Assembly: GCA_002483345.1 (NCBI GenBank)
Contig: DLHS01000017.1
Location: 99,316-145,659, forward strand
Source of the DNA: Bacteroidetes bacterium UBA7662
Lineage (GTDB): Bacteria > Bacteroidota > Bacteroidia > UBA7662
Length of the DNA: 46,344 bases
Reading direction: 5' to 3'
Under the pieces are notes generated by a model. It saw nothing but the letters and a program-made list of their open reading frames with translations. It was not told where the DNA came from and searched no databases. A program made the position numbers and the translations under genes. Of the stretch, positions 1-8,119 are shown in pieces; the stretch's first letter is position 1; every line of letters starts with the position of its first letter.

Positions 1-49
1 TCGATGGTCGATGGTCGATGGTCCATGGTCCATGGTCCATGGTCGATGA
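1..49. repeat. Tandem heptamer repeat, seven units
   Basis: Seven consecutive 7-base units: three TCGATGG, three TCCATGG and a last TCGATGA. The window starts inside or at the edge of the array, so the true copy number may be higher. It lies 69 bases upstream of the glycosyltransferase start and is followed at 80-100 by a second heptad array of different sequence. An open frame runs through it, but it has no coding character. The function is unknown. It looks like part of a dispersed intergenic element, because a related arrangement occurs at 19.2 kb. Confidence 0.9.
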
Positions 50-74
50 ACCAAAAACAGCACCGCAGGTGTGC

Positions 75-103
75 AAAAGTCTCGCCTCTCGCCTCTCGAA
101 ATC
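75..103 (+). repeat. Dispersed 29-base repeat with internal heptads, copy 1
   Basis: The core is three heptads (TCTCGCC, TCTCGCC, TCTCGAA) preceded by AAAAG and followed by ATC. It matches the reverse complement of 19212-19240 at 27 of 29 positions, and both differences are C/T. It ends 14 bases before the glycosyltransferase start codon, so it would lie in or next to that gene's leader. The match was found by eye; a genome-wide search would show how many copies exist. Confidence 0.85.
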
Positions 104-117
104 CCGATGTCTAAAAA

Positions 118-1077
118 ATGCACATCCTCCTCGTCAACAACACCAAAATCCCTGCGCTGAAATACGGCGGCACCGAACGTGTCATCTGGTCGCTGGGCAA
201 GGCGCTGGTGGCATTGGGCCATCAGGTGAGTTATCTGGTAGCCAAAGGCTCTTACTGTCCCTTTGCCATGGTGTATGAGTACCGCCCTGGTATCCCCCTT
301 AAAAAGCAGCTTCCCCCGGGTATTGATGTGGTACATCTGCACTTCCCGGTGGCGCAGGAGCCCGACTTCCCCTATCTCGTCACCATACACGGCAACGGTG
401 AGGCAGGAGAACAGTTCAGACGTAATACCATATTCCTTACCGCCGACCATGCAAAACGTCACCACAGTCCTCATTTCGTTTATAACGGGCTTGATTTCGA
501 TGAATATGGCCCCGTAAACTGGAAAACCGAACGTAAACACCTGCTGTTTCTGGCCAAAACTTCCCGCAAGGAAAAAAATATACAGGGTGCCATGGACATC
601 GCCCGTTTCGCCGGTGAAAAGCTGGAAGTAATTGGCGGACGGAAATTGGTGTTAAGCAACAAAATCCGCTTCCGCGGACAGGTTGGAGGCCCCGCCAAAT
701 CAAAACTGCTGAATACAGGCAAAGCCCTGCTTTTTCCGGTGCGCTGGCACGAACCCTTCGGGCTGGCACCTATCGAAGCGCTTTACTTCGGAAACCCGGT
801 TTTTGCTACCCCATACGGATCTATGCCTGAGCTCATCAAAGAAGAAGTTGGCTATTTATCAGCGCATGGCCATGAACTGGCTGCTGCCCTGGAACAACTG
901 CCCTACTTCAGCAGAAAATTATGTCATCACTATGCGGTTGATAACTTCAACCACCTTACCATGGCCGGGGCCTACCTGAAATATTATGAGAAGGTCCTGC
1001 AGGAAGGTCTTATCAGCCAAACAGAGCCTTTTGTAGCTGCCGATCAGCTTAAAACCCTGCTGGCTTACGACTGGTAG
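118..1077 (+). CDS. Glycosyltransferase, GT4-like (GT-B fold)
   Basis: A 319-residue cytoplasmic or membrane-associated protein predicted to transfer a sugar from a nucleotide-sugar donor to an acceptor that cannot be identified here. The N-terminal acceptor domain begins MHILLVNN and has a YGGTE loop at 16-20, typical of GT4 enzymes. The C-terminal donor domain has the E-x7-E motif in EPFGLAPIE (212-220), followed by a PYGSMPEL segment. There is no signal peptide or membrane segment. The length is slightly short for GT4 (usually 350-400 residues), but both Rossmann halves are present. The ATG at 118 is the first credible start, just after the heptad repeats. Its last 13 bases overlap the convergent purM gene. 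The family is secure; the substrate is not. Confidence 0.88.
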   Translation: MHILLVNNTKIPALKYGGTERVIWSLGKALVALGHQVSYLVAKGSYCPFAMVYEYRPGIPLKKQLPPGIDVVHLHFPVAQEPDFPYLVTIHGNGEAGEQFRRNTIFLTADHAKRHHSPHFVYNGLDFDEYGPVNWKTERKHLLFLAKTSRKEKNIQGAMDIARFAGEKLEVIGGRKLVLSNKIRFRGQVGGPAKSKLLNTGKALLFPVRWHEPFGLAPIEALYFGNPVFATPYGSMPELIKEEVGYLSAHGHELAAALEQLPYFSRKLCHHYAVDNFNHLTMAGAYLKYYEKVLQEGLISQTEPFVAADQLKTLLAYDW

Positions 1078-2240
1078 CTGAAACTGCCGTGTGCCGAATG
1101 CAACTGCACCGACGCGCCTTCGGCCTGTGCTTCCACCCTGCCTATTATTCGGGCTTCTACCCCAAACGACAGGGAAAGGTCTATCACCTGCTGTGCCAGT
1201 TTTTCAGGGAGATAAATCTCCATGCGGTGGCCCATATTAAATACCTGATACATCTCCTTCCAATCCGTACCTGACTCCGCTTGTATCATGCGGAAGAGCG
1301 GTGGTGTCTCGAATAAATTATCCTTTACCACCTTCACCTTATCTACAAAATGCAGCACTTTGGTTTGTGCACCCCCTGAGCAATGCACCAGGCCGTGGAT
1401 TTGCGTGCCCATTTCTGCTATGAGGGGCTTCAGTATGGGCGCATAGGTCCGCGTAGGAGAAAGCACCAGTTTACCGGCATCGAGCGGCGAGCCCGGAACA
1501 ACATCGGTCAGTTTTCTGGAGCCGCTGTAAATCAGATCAGCATCTACCAGCGCATCGTAGCTTTCAGGATAGGCATTCGCCAGGTATCTGGCAAATACAT
1601 CGTGCCGGGCAGAGGTGAGTCCGTTGGAGCCCATACCGCCGTTGTAGGAGACCTCATAGTTCGCCTGCCCGAAAGAAGCAAGGCCAACAATGACATCTCC
1701 GGCCTGAATGCGGTCGTTTGAGATGACAGCATCGCGGCGCATACGGGCAGTAACTGTTGAATCGACAATGATGGTACGAACCAGGTCACCCACATCAGCG
1801 GTTTCCCCGCCCCCAAAGTGGATATTCACTCCTTGCTGTGCCATCTCTTCAATAAACGACTGGGTGCCGCTGATAATGGCACTGATTACCTCACCAGGAA
1901 CCAGGTTTTTGTTCCGGCCAATGGTGGAAGAAAGCAGGAAATTATCGACTGCACCTACACACAACATATCGTCGAGGTTCATCACTACCGCATCCTGAGC
2001 TATGCCTTTCCAGACGGATAAATCACCGGTTTCTTTCCAGTACAAATAAGCCAGAGAAGATTTAGTACCTGCACCATCCGCATGGATGATATTACACATC
2101 GCAGGATCCTGTCCCAGAAAGTCAGGCAGTATTTTACAAAAAGCTTTCGGGAACAAACCCTTGTCGAGTCTGGCAATTGCCTTGTGTACGTCTTCCTTGG
2201 TTGCTGATACTCCGCGCTGGTTGTATTTCGACTGGCTCAT
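1065..2240 (-). CDS. purM: AIR synthase (phosphoribosylformylglycinamidine cyclo-ligase)
   Basis: A 391-residue enzyme for the fifth step of purine synthesis, closing formylglycinamidine ribonucleotide to aminoimidazole ribonucleotide with ATP. Landmarks are DGAGTK (55-60), MNLDDM (87-92) and GGGETADV (143-150), all typical of PurM-type ATP sites. It is about 45 residues longer than E. coli PurM, as I recall for Bacteroidota versions. The ATG at 2240 (MSQSKYNQRG) is chosen over an upstream TTG because the TTG lies inside a terminator hairpin. No other pur genes are nearby. A -7 promoter box sits inside that hairpin (see 2259-2266). The 3' end overlaps the convergent glycosyltransferase gene. 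Confidence 0.92.
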   Translation of the reverse strand: MSQSKYNQRGVSATKEDVHKAIARLDKGLFPKAFCKILPDFLGQDPAMCNIIHADGAGTKSSLAYLYWKETGDLSVWKGIAQDAVVMNLDDMLCVGAVDNFLLSSTIGRNKNLVPGEVISAIISGTQSFIEEMAQQGVNIHFGGGETADVGDLVRTIIVDSTVTARMRRDAVISNDRIQAGDVIVGLASFGQANYEVSYNGGMGSNGLTSARHDVFARYLANAYPESYDALVDADLIYSGSRKLTDVVPGSPLDAGKLVLSPTRTYAPILKPLIAEMGTQIHGLVHCSGGAQTKVLHFVDKVKVVKDNLFETPPLFRMIQAESGTDWKEMYQVFNMGHRMEIYLPEKLAQQVIDLSLSFGVEARIIGRVEAQAEGASVQLHSAHGSFSYQS

Positions 2241-2243
2241 CGT

Positions 2244-2277
2244 AAAAAAAAGAAAGGGCAAAGTTACTTTGCCCTTT
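2244..2277 (-). terminator. Intrinsic terminator of the OmpA-family gene
   Basis: A perfect 11-base-pair stem (2253-2263 with 2267-2277, loop TTA) is followed on the minus strand by eight T residues (2251 down to 2244). It lies 21 bases after the stop of the OmpA-family gene and only 4 bases before the purM ATG. Confidence 0.88.
2259..2266 (-). promoter_or_regulatory. Candidate -7 box for purM inside the terminator hairpin
   Basis: Read on the minus strand this is TAACTTTG, a perfect match to the Bacteroidota -7 consensus TAnnTTTG. It occupies the loop and one arm of the terminator stem. At the usual distance upstream only TTTC is seen (about 2287-2290), a weak -33 element. If used, transcription would start near 2252 and give purM a leader of about 12 bases. 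Confidence 0.45.
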
Positions 2278-2297
2278 TCGTTTTTAGAAAGTTAAAA

Positions 2298-4265
2298 TCA
2301 CTCCTTGTTCGGGTCGGTGAATACTTCATCCCCATCGGAGGTTTCCTCACCGGTTACGCGACGGTATTTGATGATTCCTTTAAAGTCTGTAGATATCACT
2401 TTGAAAGTCGTACGACGGTTCACGGAATGTTCTTCCTCTGTACAATTCACGCCATTGGCACAACGATTCAGCAAACGGGATTCTCCAAATCCTTTGGCTT
2501 CCAGACGCGCCGAGTCAATACCATTTTGAATCAGGTATTTCACTACCGATTCAGCCCGGCGCTGGGAAAGCTCCATGTTGTATTCATCACCCCCCCGTGA
2601 ATCGGTATGGGAGTTGATGGAGATACGCAGGTTTGCTGATTTTTTGAGCAAAGCCACCAGTTTATCCAGCGACACTTTCGATTTCTCCTGTAGATCTGCC
2701 TTGTTAAAGTCGTACAGGATGTCTTCCAGCGTTATCTCCTCAATCGGCACCAGCTTCAGGGGTATGTTAATGACAAAATCTTTGGAGGTTTCCTGCCCTT
2801 TGGTACTCAGGGTAGTGTCTTCAGAAAAGTAATCCTTGCGGGTAACCTCAATTTTGTAGCGCATATCCTCCCGCAGCTTGAAGGTGTAGTTACCGCGGTT
2901 ATCGGTGATAGCATCCATATAGGTGCTGTCTTCCATGATAAGTTTTACCTCGGCACCTGACAAAGGCCGGCGTGTTGAGTCGTCGAAAACCATACCGCTC
3001 AGGTTGAACACCAGGGGGGTAAGCACCCATTGCCAGATATCGTCACTACCCCGTCCACCCGGACGGTTCGAACTCAGAAAGCCTTTGTCACGACGGGCGT
3101 TGGCTACAAAAGCAAAATCATCCGCACCCGAATTGATAGGGTACTTCATGTTTTCAGGCTTGGCCCATTCGGTACCCTCACCTTCTGCATAAAATACATC
3201 CAGACCACCCATACCCGGATGACCATCCGACGCGAAGTAAAGAATGTTCTCCGTTTCGTGAATGTAGGGAAACATTTCATCGTCACCGGTATTCACCACC
3301 GGACCAAGGTTGATAGGGGTATCCCAGCCATCCCTGGCTTTGTTCATAAACCAGATGTCTTTGCCGCCATAACCACCTTCAGCATCGTCGGCCACGAAAT
3401 AGAGTTTCTTCTGGTCGCGGCTCAGGCTGGGCTGACCAACATTAATCGTATCTCCAAAAATCGAAACCATTTCAGGAGTTCCCCATTTAGTGCCCTGCTT
3501 GCGGGACATAAAAACGCGGCATTCACCGGTTTTGCTGCTGCAACGGGTGAAATACATGATGGTACCCAAACGGTTGGCTGCAACTGTTCCGTCATTCATC
3601 GGTGTATTAACAGCACCTTCCAGAATTTTAAGTTTGCTCCACTTTCCTTTCCGATCCACATAGGACTCGAAAATATCACTGAAATCTTCTCCAATACGGC
3701 CATAGATTTTTTTACCCGTTGCATCTTCCCGGGTTGAGCTGACCATCACACCGTTGTTTTTGTACAAAGTCAATCCATAATCCGATTGGCGCGAATTAAA
3801 TACCCGCATATTATTGACCTCATACCGTGAAGGTGTATTGATCCAGGTTTTGGCAAGTTTACAACTTTCCAGCAGCCATTTAACCCGGCTGTCTCCAGGA
3901 TTGACGCCCAAAAAAGTATTGTACTGCTCAATGGCATCGTCGTATTTCTCAAGGCCGCGGAGAACGTGTGCGTAGTTGAGATATAGCTCACTGCCGTCGT
4001 AGCCTGCCTTAATGGCACGTGCATACCAGCTTTCTGCTACTTTAAAATCATTCGCCAAACGATAGCACTCGGCGACCATATAGGTGGCACGAGCCTTGTT
4101 ATCCTTGCTTTTGATTGCCTTTTTGTAGTGGTCGGCGGCTACAAAGTAACTTTCGATTTCGAAAGCTCTGTCACCTGCAGATATCTGCGCTTTTACCGAC
4201 CCGCCGATCAGCAAACAAAAAACAAAGAGAAGAAGCGTATAACTTCTCAAAGAATTATAGAACAT
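2298..4265 (-). CDS. OmpA-family protein, PorE-like: TPR, beta-propeller, CRD, OmpA domain
   Basis: A protein of about 655 residues with a signal peptide ending VKAQ. Order of parts: TPR-like helices (about 25-130); a WD40/PD40-type propeller with YFVADDAEGGYGG and YFASDGHPGMGG repeats (about 180-420); a carboxypeptidase-regulatory-like segment with SGMVFDDSTRRPLSGAEV (about 430-510); and a C-terminal OmpA peptidoglycan-binding domain with NSHTDSRGGDEYN and LSQRRAESV. This is the architecture described for PorE of the Porphyromonas T9SS. Bacteroidota often carry several such proteins, so PorE identity is inferred. No lipobox is seen, unlike PorE. The ATG at 4265 is preferred: the promoter at 4293-4323 would put the RNA start near 4287, so an ATG at 4286 would be leaderless and a TTG at 4295 would lie in the -7 box. 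Confidence 0.85.
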   Translation of the reverse strand: MFYNSLRSYTLLLFVFCLLIGGSVKAQISAGDRAFEIESYFVAADHYKKAIKSKDNKARATYMVAECYRLANDFKVAESWYARAIKAGYDGSELYLNYAHVLRGLEKYDDAIEQYNTFLGVNPGDSRVKWLLESCKLAKTWINTPSRYEVNNMRVFNSRQSDYGLTLYKNNGVMVSSTREDATGKKIYGRIGEDFSDIFESYVDRKGKWSKLKILEGAVNTPMNDGTVAANRLGTIMYFTRCSSKTGECRVFMSRKQGTKWGTPEMVSIFGDTINVGQPSLSRDQKKLYFVADDAEGGYGGKDIWFMNKARDGWDTPINLGPVVNTGDDEMFPYIHETENILYFASDGHPGMGGLDVFYAEGEGTEWAKPENMKYPINSGADDFAFVANARRDKGFLSSNRPGGRGSDDIWQWVLTPLVFNLSGMVFDDSTRRPLSGAEVKLIMEDSTYMDAITDNRGNYTFKLREDMRYKIEVTRKDYFSEDTTLSTKGQETSKDFVINIPLKLVPIEEITLEDILYDFNKADLQEKSKVSLDKLVALLKKSANLRISINSHTDSRGGDEYNMELSQRRAESVVKYLIQNGIDSARLEAKGFGESRLLNRCANGVNCTEEEHSVNRRTTFKVISTDFKGIIKYRRVTGEETSDGDEVFTDPNKE

Positions 4266-4292
4266 TCCGGGCTTGTTAAGATGCATACCAAT

Positions 4293-4323
4293 CAAAGTAA
4301 CTCAATTATACGTTAATGAACAA
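4293..4323 (-). promoter_or_regulatory. Promoter of the OmpA-family gene
   Basis: On the minus strand: TTG (4323-4321), a 20-base spacer, then TTACTTTG (4300-4293), one base off TAnnTTTG. It gives a leader of about 20 bases to the ATG at 4265. Confidence 0.5.
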
Positions 4324-4431
4324 GCTCAATCTTAGTCATGGACAGAGTTTTTAATCGGTTTTAATCTCCGAATCTATCCGAATGGCTTTGTTCTCCTTTG
4401 TCGGATTATACTGCGTTTGCTGAAAACAAAA

Positions 4432-4455
4432 AAAGCCCCGGAAATCCGGGGCTTT
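4432..4455 (-). terminator. Terminator of the envelope-biogenesis operon
   Basis: A perfect 10-base-pair stem, AAAGCCCCGG (4432-4441) with CCGGGGCTTT (4446-4455) and loop AAAT. It is followed on the minus strand by a T-rich run. It lies 15 bases after the last ompH stop codon and ends the porG-uppS-bamA-ompH-ompH unit. The rest of 4324-4431 shows nothing I can name. Confidence 0.88.
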
Positions 4456-4470
4456 CTTCAGTTGCTTAAC

Positions 4471-5025
4471 TTATTTCTTGGGCGTTTCTTTTTTAGGTGT
4501 TTCTGCTGTGATATTCAGCTTTTTCTTGACAGCATCCATGATGTTGTCAGAATCATTAGAGTGCAGCAGTGCACCTACGCTGGTATCGAATACATAGCTG
4601 TACTTGCCGTCAGTGGCCACTTCTTTGATAGCAGCTTCTGCTTTTTTGAAGATAGGGCCATAAACATCTTCCTTCTTTTTGGCAATGTCCTGCTGGGCAC
4701 GCTGCTGGAAATTATCGATGTTGGTTTGCAAATCCTGAATCTCTTTGGCACGGTACTCACGCACAGCTTCCGACATGGTTGATTGCTTCGACTGAAACTC
4801 CTGATACTTATTCTGAAGCTCCGTAAGCATCATTTGAAGTTGTGAATTCAAATCTTCGGTGTACTTTTTCAGACTATCGTCGGCCAGTTTGGTCTCAGGC
4901 ATCATACCCACCAGTTCAGATGAGTTTATATGACCCAGTTTCACTTGTGCGAAAGCTGAACTTCCGATCAGTAAAAAGAAGGCGAAGACCGTTGCTTTTT
5001 TAAGAATTGACATGGTTGTAGGCAT
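4471..5025 (-). CDS. OmpH/Skp-family periplasmic chaperone, copy 2
   Basis: A 184-residue secreted protein with a signal peptide ending SAFAQ, followed by VKLGHINSSELVGMMPE, the typical OmpH start. It has a long helical hairpin (about 50-125) rich in Q, K and E, and a C-terminal strand region (SYVFDTSVGALLHSND). Skp-type proteins form trimers that hold unfolded outer-membrane proteins for BamA. This copy has a low-complexity tail, ETPKKETPKK. It lies 18 bases after the first ompH gene and is last in the operon. Two in-frame ATGs (5025 and 5013) both leave a good signal peptide. Confidence 0.9.
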   Translation of the reverse strand: MPTTMSILKKATVFAFFLLIGSSAFAQVKLGHINSSELVGMMPETKLADDSLKKYTEDLNSQLQMMLTELQNKYQEFQSKQSTMSEAVREYRAKEIQDLQTNIDNFQQRAQQDIAKKKEDVYGPIFKKAEAAIKEVATDGKYSYVFDTSVGALLHSNDSDNIMDAVKKKLNITAETPKKETPKK

Positions 5026-5043
5026 TGAATGGTTAAATATAGT

Positions 5044-5613
5044 TTACTTTCTATTAGGTGTGGTAGTCGGCTTATTCCCGGACCCGCCTGCCGGAGCCTT
5101 TTTAGCGACACCCATGACCTCTAAAACTTCGTCACTTTTATCGAGTTTGCTGTTGGCGTATAACATGGTGAATTCTCCTGCACGATCAAAAATCATATCG
5201 TAACCCTTGTCACGGGCATATTTTTGAACGGCATCATACACCTTATCCTGTACAGGCTTGATAAGCTGTTTTTGCTTTTGGAACAATTCTCCTTCATACC
5301 CGAAACGTTTCCGTTGCATCTCGTTTATTTCCTGCTCTTTTTGTTTGATGGTGGCCTCCCTTTCCTTTTTCATGGTTTCAGTGAGTAACACCTGCTCAGC
5401 CTGAAGCGCACGGTAGAGCCGATCGATTTCAATTTTTTTCTCCTCAATTTCTTTCGACCATTGCTCCGCCAAAACATCAAGTTCGTTCTGTGCAGCTTTG
5501 TATTCAGGCATCTGTTCCAGGATATACTCACTGTCGACATACGCGAAACGTTGTGCTTCGGCAGCCGACACCAGCAGAAACATAAATACCATGCCACAGA
5601 TGATTTTTCTCAT
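5044..5613 (-). CDS. OmpH/Skp-family periplasmic chaperone, copy 1
   Basis: A 189-residue protein with a signal peptide ending AAEAQ and the OmpH opening RFAYVDSEYILEQMPEY. A long coiled-coil hairpin (about residues 45-115) is dense in E, K and Q. It ends with a Gly/Thr/Pro-rich tail. It likely carries nascent outer-membrane proteins to BamA, encoded 10 bases upstream. The ATG at 5613 is chosen because it begins the signal peptide (MRKIICGMVFMFLLVS) and avoids overlap with bamA; the longer frame to 5700 adds an unlikely N-terminus. Tandem ompH genes behind bamA are the usual Bacteroidota arrangement. Confidence 0.9.
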   Translation of the reverse strand: MRKIICGMVFMFLLVSAAEAQRFAYVDSEYILEQMPEYKAAQNELDVLAEQWSKEIEEKKIEIDRLYRALQAEQVLLTETMKKEREATIKQKEQEINEMQRKRFGYEGELFQKQKQLIKPVQDKVYDAVQKYARDKGYDMIFDRAGEFTMLYANSKLDKSDEVLEVMGVAKKAPAGGSGNKPTTTPNRK

Positions 5614-5623
5614 GGCTTGCACT

Positions 5624-8119
5624 TTAAAATGTTTGTCCGATTGAAATATGAATATTGCCTTTGTTGGCTGCCGGAATATCTGGGACAGCATCAAATCCAT
5701 AGCCCCAGTCTACACCCAACAACCCAAACATGGGTAAAAATACCCGTATACCAGCTCCTGCAGAGCGGAAGTTCCTGAAAGGATCCAGATCGCCCGGACG
5801 GACAAAACTGTTCCCGCCTTCCAGAAAAGAAGTTACATAAATCGTTGCACTTGGATTAAGCGTGATAGGATACCGCAATTCCATGGTATACTTCTGGAAA
5901 GCTGTGCCGCCGAAGAACTGACCCGTCGCAAAATCTCTTGGGGTAAGGGTATTATTCTGGTAACCACGTAGTCCTATCAGTTCTCTGTCATCGAGCTGGA
6001 AGCCCATGATACCATCCCCACCCACATAAAACCGCCCGAAAGGCACATTGCCATTGCTGTTGCTGAAATTACCAAGAAAGCCGTACTGCACCCGTGACAT
6101 CAAAACCAGGTCACCGGCAATGCGCAGGAAATAGTTGGCGTCAAAACGCCATTTATGGTACTCAACCCATTTGTACTTTTCAGAGGCCGGTAAATCATCT
6201 ACATTTTTCCTCCCCAGTAAAGAATAAGGGGGTGTAATCTGCAAAGACAGCGAAAGATTAGATCCTGACCGGGGGTAAATCGGCTGATCAATGGAATTCC
6301 GCGCAATGGTTTCTTTGATAAAGAAGTTATTAGATGTTCCGTCGGGCAGGAAAAAGGTCTGCTGGTTGTTGGTCAGCAAAAAACGCTGGTAGTTGACTGA
6401 ATGTACCAGTGTGAAGAAGTCATCCGGCACCTTGAGGCGTTTTCCAAGGCTGACACTTACACCCTGAATCCGAACTTCCTGCAACCTTGAATCACTTTGA
6501 GGATATCCGTTCGACTGAATGGAAGTATAAGCACTGACCGTAAGGGCATTCGGTTTTTTACCTCCTAACCAGGGTTCTGTAAAAGAAGCATTGTAGGAGC
6601 GGAAATAACGGCCATTTGACTGCACCCGCAGACTCAGTCGCTGGCCATCGCCCGTTGGCACGGGTTTCCAGGCTTCCCTATCAAACATCTTCCGGGCAGC
6701 AAAGTTGTTGAGAACAAGCCCCAGAGATCCTACTATCTGACCAGCTCCCCAGCCACCTGACAATTCAATCTGGTCATTCGACCTTTCCACCACCTTGTAT
6801 TCAATGTCAACAGTTCCTGTGGCAGGATTCGGAACAGGGGTGACACCTATTTGCTCAGGATCAAAATAACCCAGCTGGCTTAACTCTCTGGTAGTACGAA
6901 TTACATCGCTGCGACTGAATTTCTGTCCCGGACGAGTCCTTAGTTCCCGTATGATGACGTGATCACTGGTTTTGTCGTTGCCTTGCACCGTCACCTTATT
7001 AATCATGGCCTGTGACCCTTCATAAATCCGGATTTCCATATCAATGGAATCCCCTTCCACTTTAACCTCAACGGCTGACACCTGAAAGAAAAGATAACCG
7101 TCGTCCATATACAGACTGGAAATATCCCGGCCATTTGGGTCAATCTGCAAGCGGGCAGTCAGCGTTTCCTGATTGTACACATCACCACGCTTAATTCCCA
7201 GAATACGATGCAGCAGCGAATCCTGATAGAGGCTGTTACCCTTAAAATTGATCTCGCGGAAATAGTAGCGGCTGCCTTCGTTGATGGCAAGCTCTACCTT
7301 AAACCGGTTATTAGGTAATTTATATACGGTATCATGGCTTATGCTGGCATCGCGGTACCCCAGCGCGAGGTATTTGGCAAGCAGACGTTCTTTGTCCTCT
7401 TCGTATTTTTCTTCCAGAAATTTGGCGTTCCGAAATACATTCAGTGGCTGATATTCCTTCGTTCCCTTCAGGAGTTTTTTCACTTTACGTTCGGAAAGTG
7501 CCTGGTTACCTGTAATGACAACTTCACCAATCTTAACCTTTTTACCGGGTTTGATGGTCACCCGCAATACAACAGCATTTGTCATATTGGTATCTGCCAC
7601 CTCTGCAATGCTTATTTCAGCATCCCAAAAGCCCTTTTCTTCATAAAATTCGCGGAACAACTGGGTTGCGGTGACCTTCATACTTTCGGTCACAATTTTG
7701 CCTTTGTAACCTTTTACCATCTCACTCAGATCGTCCACACGACTCCGCTTCAGGTTGCGGCTGAAGGCAAATCTGGCCACACGGGGTTTTTCTTCCAGAT
7801 AAAAGGTAAAAAAGATATTATCCCCCTCTATACGGTCAATCAGAATCTGTACGTCACCAAACAATCCCTGTTTCCAAAGATTCTGAACGGCTTTGGAGAT
7901 TTTATCACCTGGTACAGTCACTTTTTCACCTATCCGTAAACCCGACAGAATAACAAGTACCTCTTTATCCAGAAACTGTGTCCCGGTAACCGTGATACCC
8001 CCGATGGTGTATTCCTTGGGATTGCCGTAATCAACTTCGTTATTACCGAGTTTAATCTGGCCAAATGTGATAAAAGGGATCGATACAAAGACCCACAGCA
8101 GTAATCGGTATAGACTCAT
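5624..8119 (-). CDS. bamA: Outer membrane protein assembly factor BamA
   Basis: An 831-residue Omp85 protein that inserts beta-barrels into the outer membrane. It has a signal peptide ending FITFGQ, a series of POTRA repeats over roughly residues 35-440 (first one YTIGGITVTGTQFLDKE), and a C-terminal 16-stranded barrel. The conserved Omp85 motif appears as GLRGYQ, after IMGFQLDDRELI, and the C-terminus ends in phenylalanine. The ATG at 8119 shares one base with the uppS TGA stop (TGATG), which suggests translational coupling; a TTG three bases earlier is less likely. Its neighbours (uppS before, two ompH after) match the order found across Bacteroidota. Confidence 0.97.
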   Translation of the reverse strand: MSLYRLLLWVFVSIPFITFGQIKLGNNEVDYGNPKEYTIGGITVTGTQFLDKEVLVILSGLRIGEKVTVPGDKISKAVQNLWKQGLFGDVQILIDRIEGDNIFFTFYLEEKPRVARFAFSRNLKRSRVDDLSEMVKGYKGKIVTESMKVTATQLFREFYEEKGFWDAEISIAEVADTNMTNAVVLRVTIKPGKKVKIGEVVITGNQALSERKVKKLLKGTKEYQPLNVFRNAKFLEEKYEEDKERLLAKYLALGYRDASISHDTVYKLPNNRFKVELAINEGSRYYFREINFKGNSLYQDSLLHRILGIKRGDVYNQETLTARLQIDPNGRDISSLYMDDGYLFFQVSAVEVKVEGDSIDMEIRIYEGSQAMINKVTVQGNDKTSDHVIIRELRTRPGQKFSRSDVIRTTRELSQLGYFDPEQIGVTPVPNPATGTVDIEYKVVERSNDQIELSGGWGAGQIVGSLGLVLNNFAARKMFDREAWKPVPTGDGQRLSLRVQSNGRYFRSYNASFTEPWLGGKKPNALTVSAYTSIQSNGYPQSDSRLQEVRIQGVSVSLGKRLKVPDDFFTLVHSVNYQRFLLTNNQQTFFLPDGTSNNFFIKETIARNSIDQPIYPRSGSNLSLSLQITPPYSLLGRKNVDDLPASEKYKWVEYHKWRFDANYFLRIAGDLVLMSRVQYGFLGNFSNSNGNVPFGRFYVGGDGIMGFQLDDRELIGLRGYQNNTLTPRDFATGQFFGGTAFQKYTMELRYPITLNPSATIYVTSFLEGGNSFVRPGDLDPFRNFRSAGAGIRVFLPMFGLLGVDWGYGFDAVPDIPAANKGNIHISIGQTF

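Noticed and set aside
1..103. CRISPR array or integrated-element end
   Set aside because: The units are 7 bases with no spacers, and there is no cas gene, integrase or transposase in the window.
18..278. Open frame through the heptad array, 86 residues
   Set aside because: It arises from the repeat and then runs in the wrong frame through the glycosyltransferase; there is no recognisable domain.
3030..3737. Plus-strand open frame opposite the OmpA-family gene
   Set aside because: The coding strand is fixed by the propeller and OmpA domains; the reverse frame has no signal or family match.
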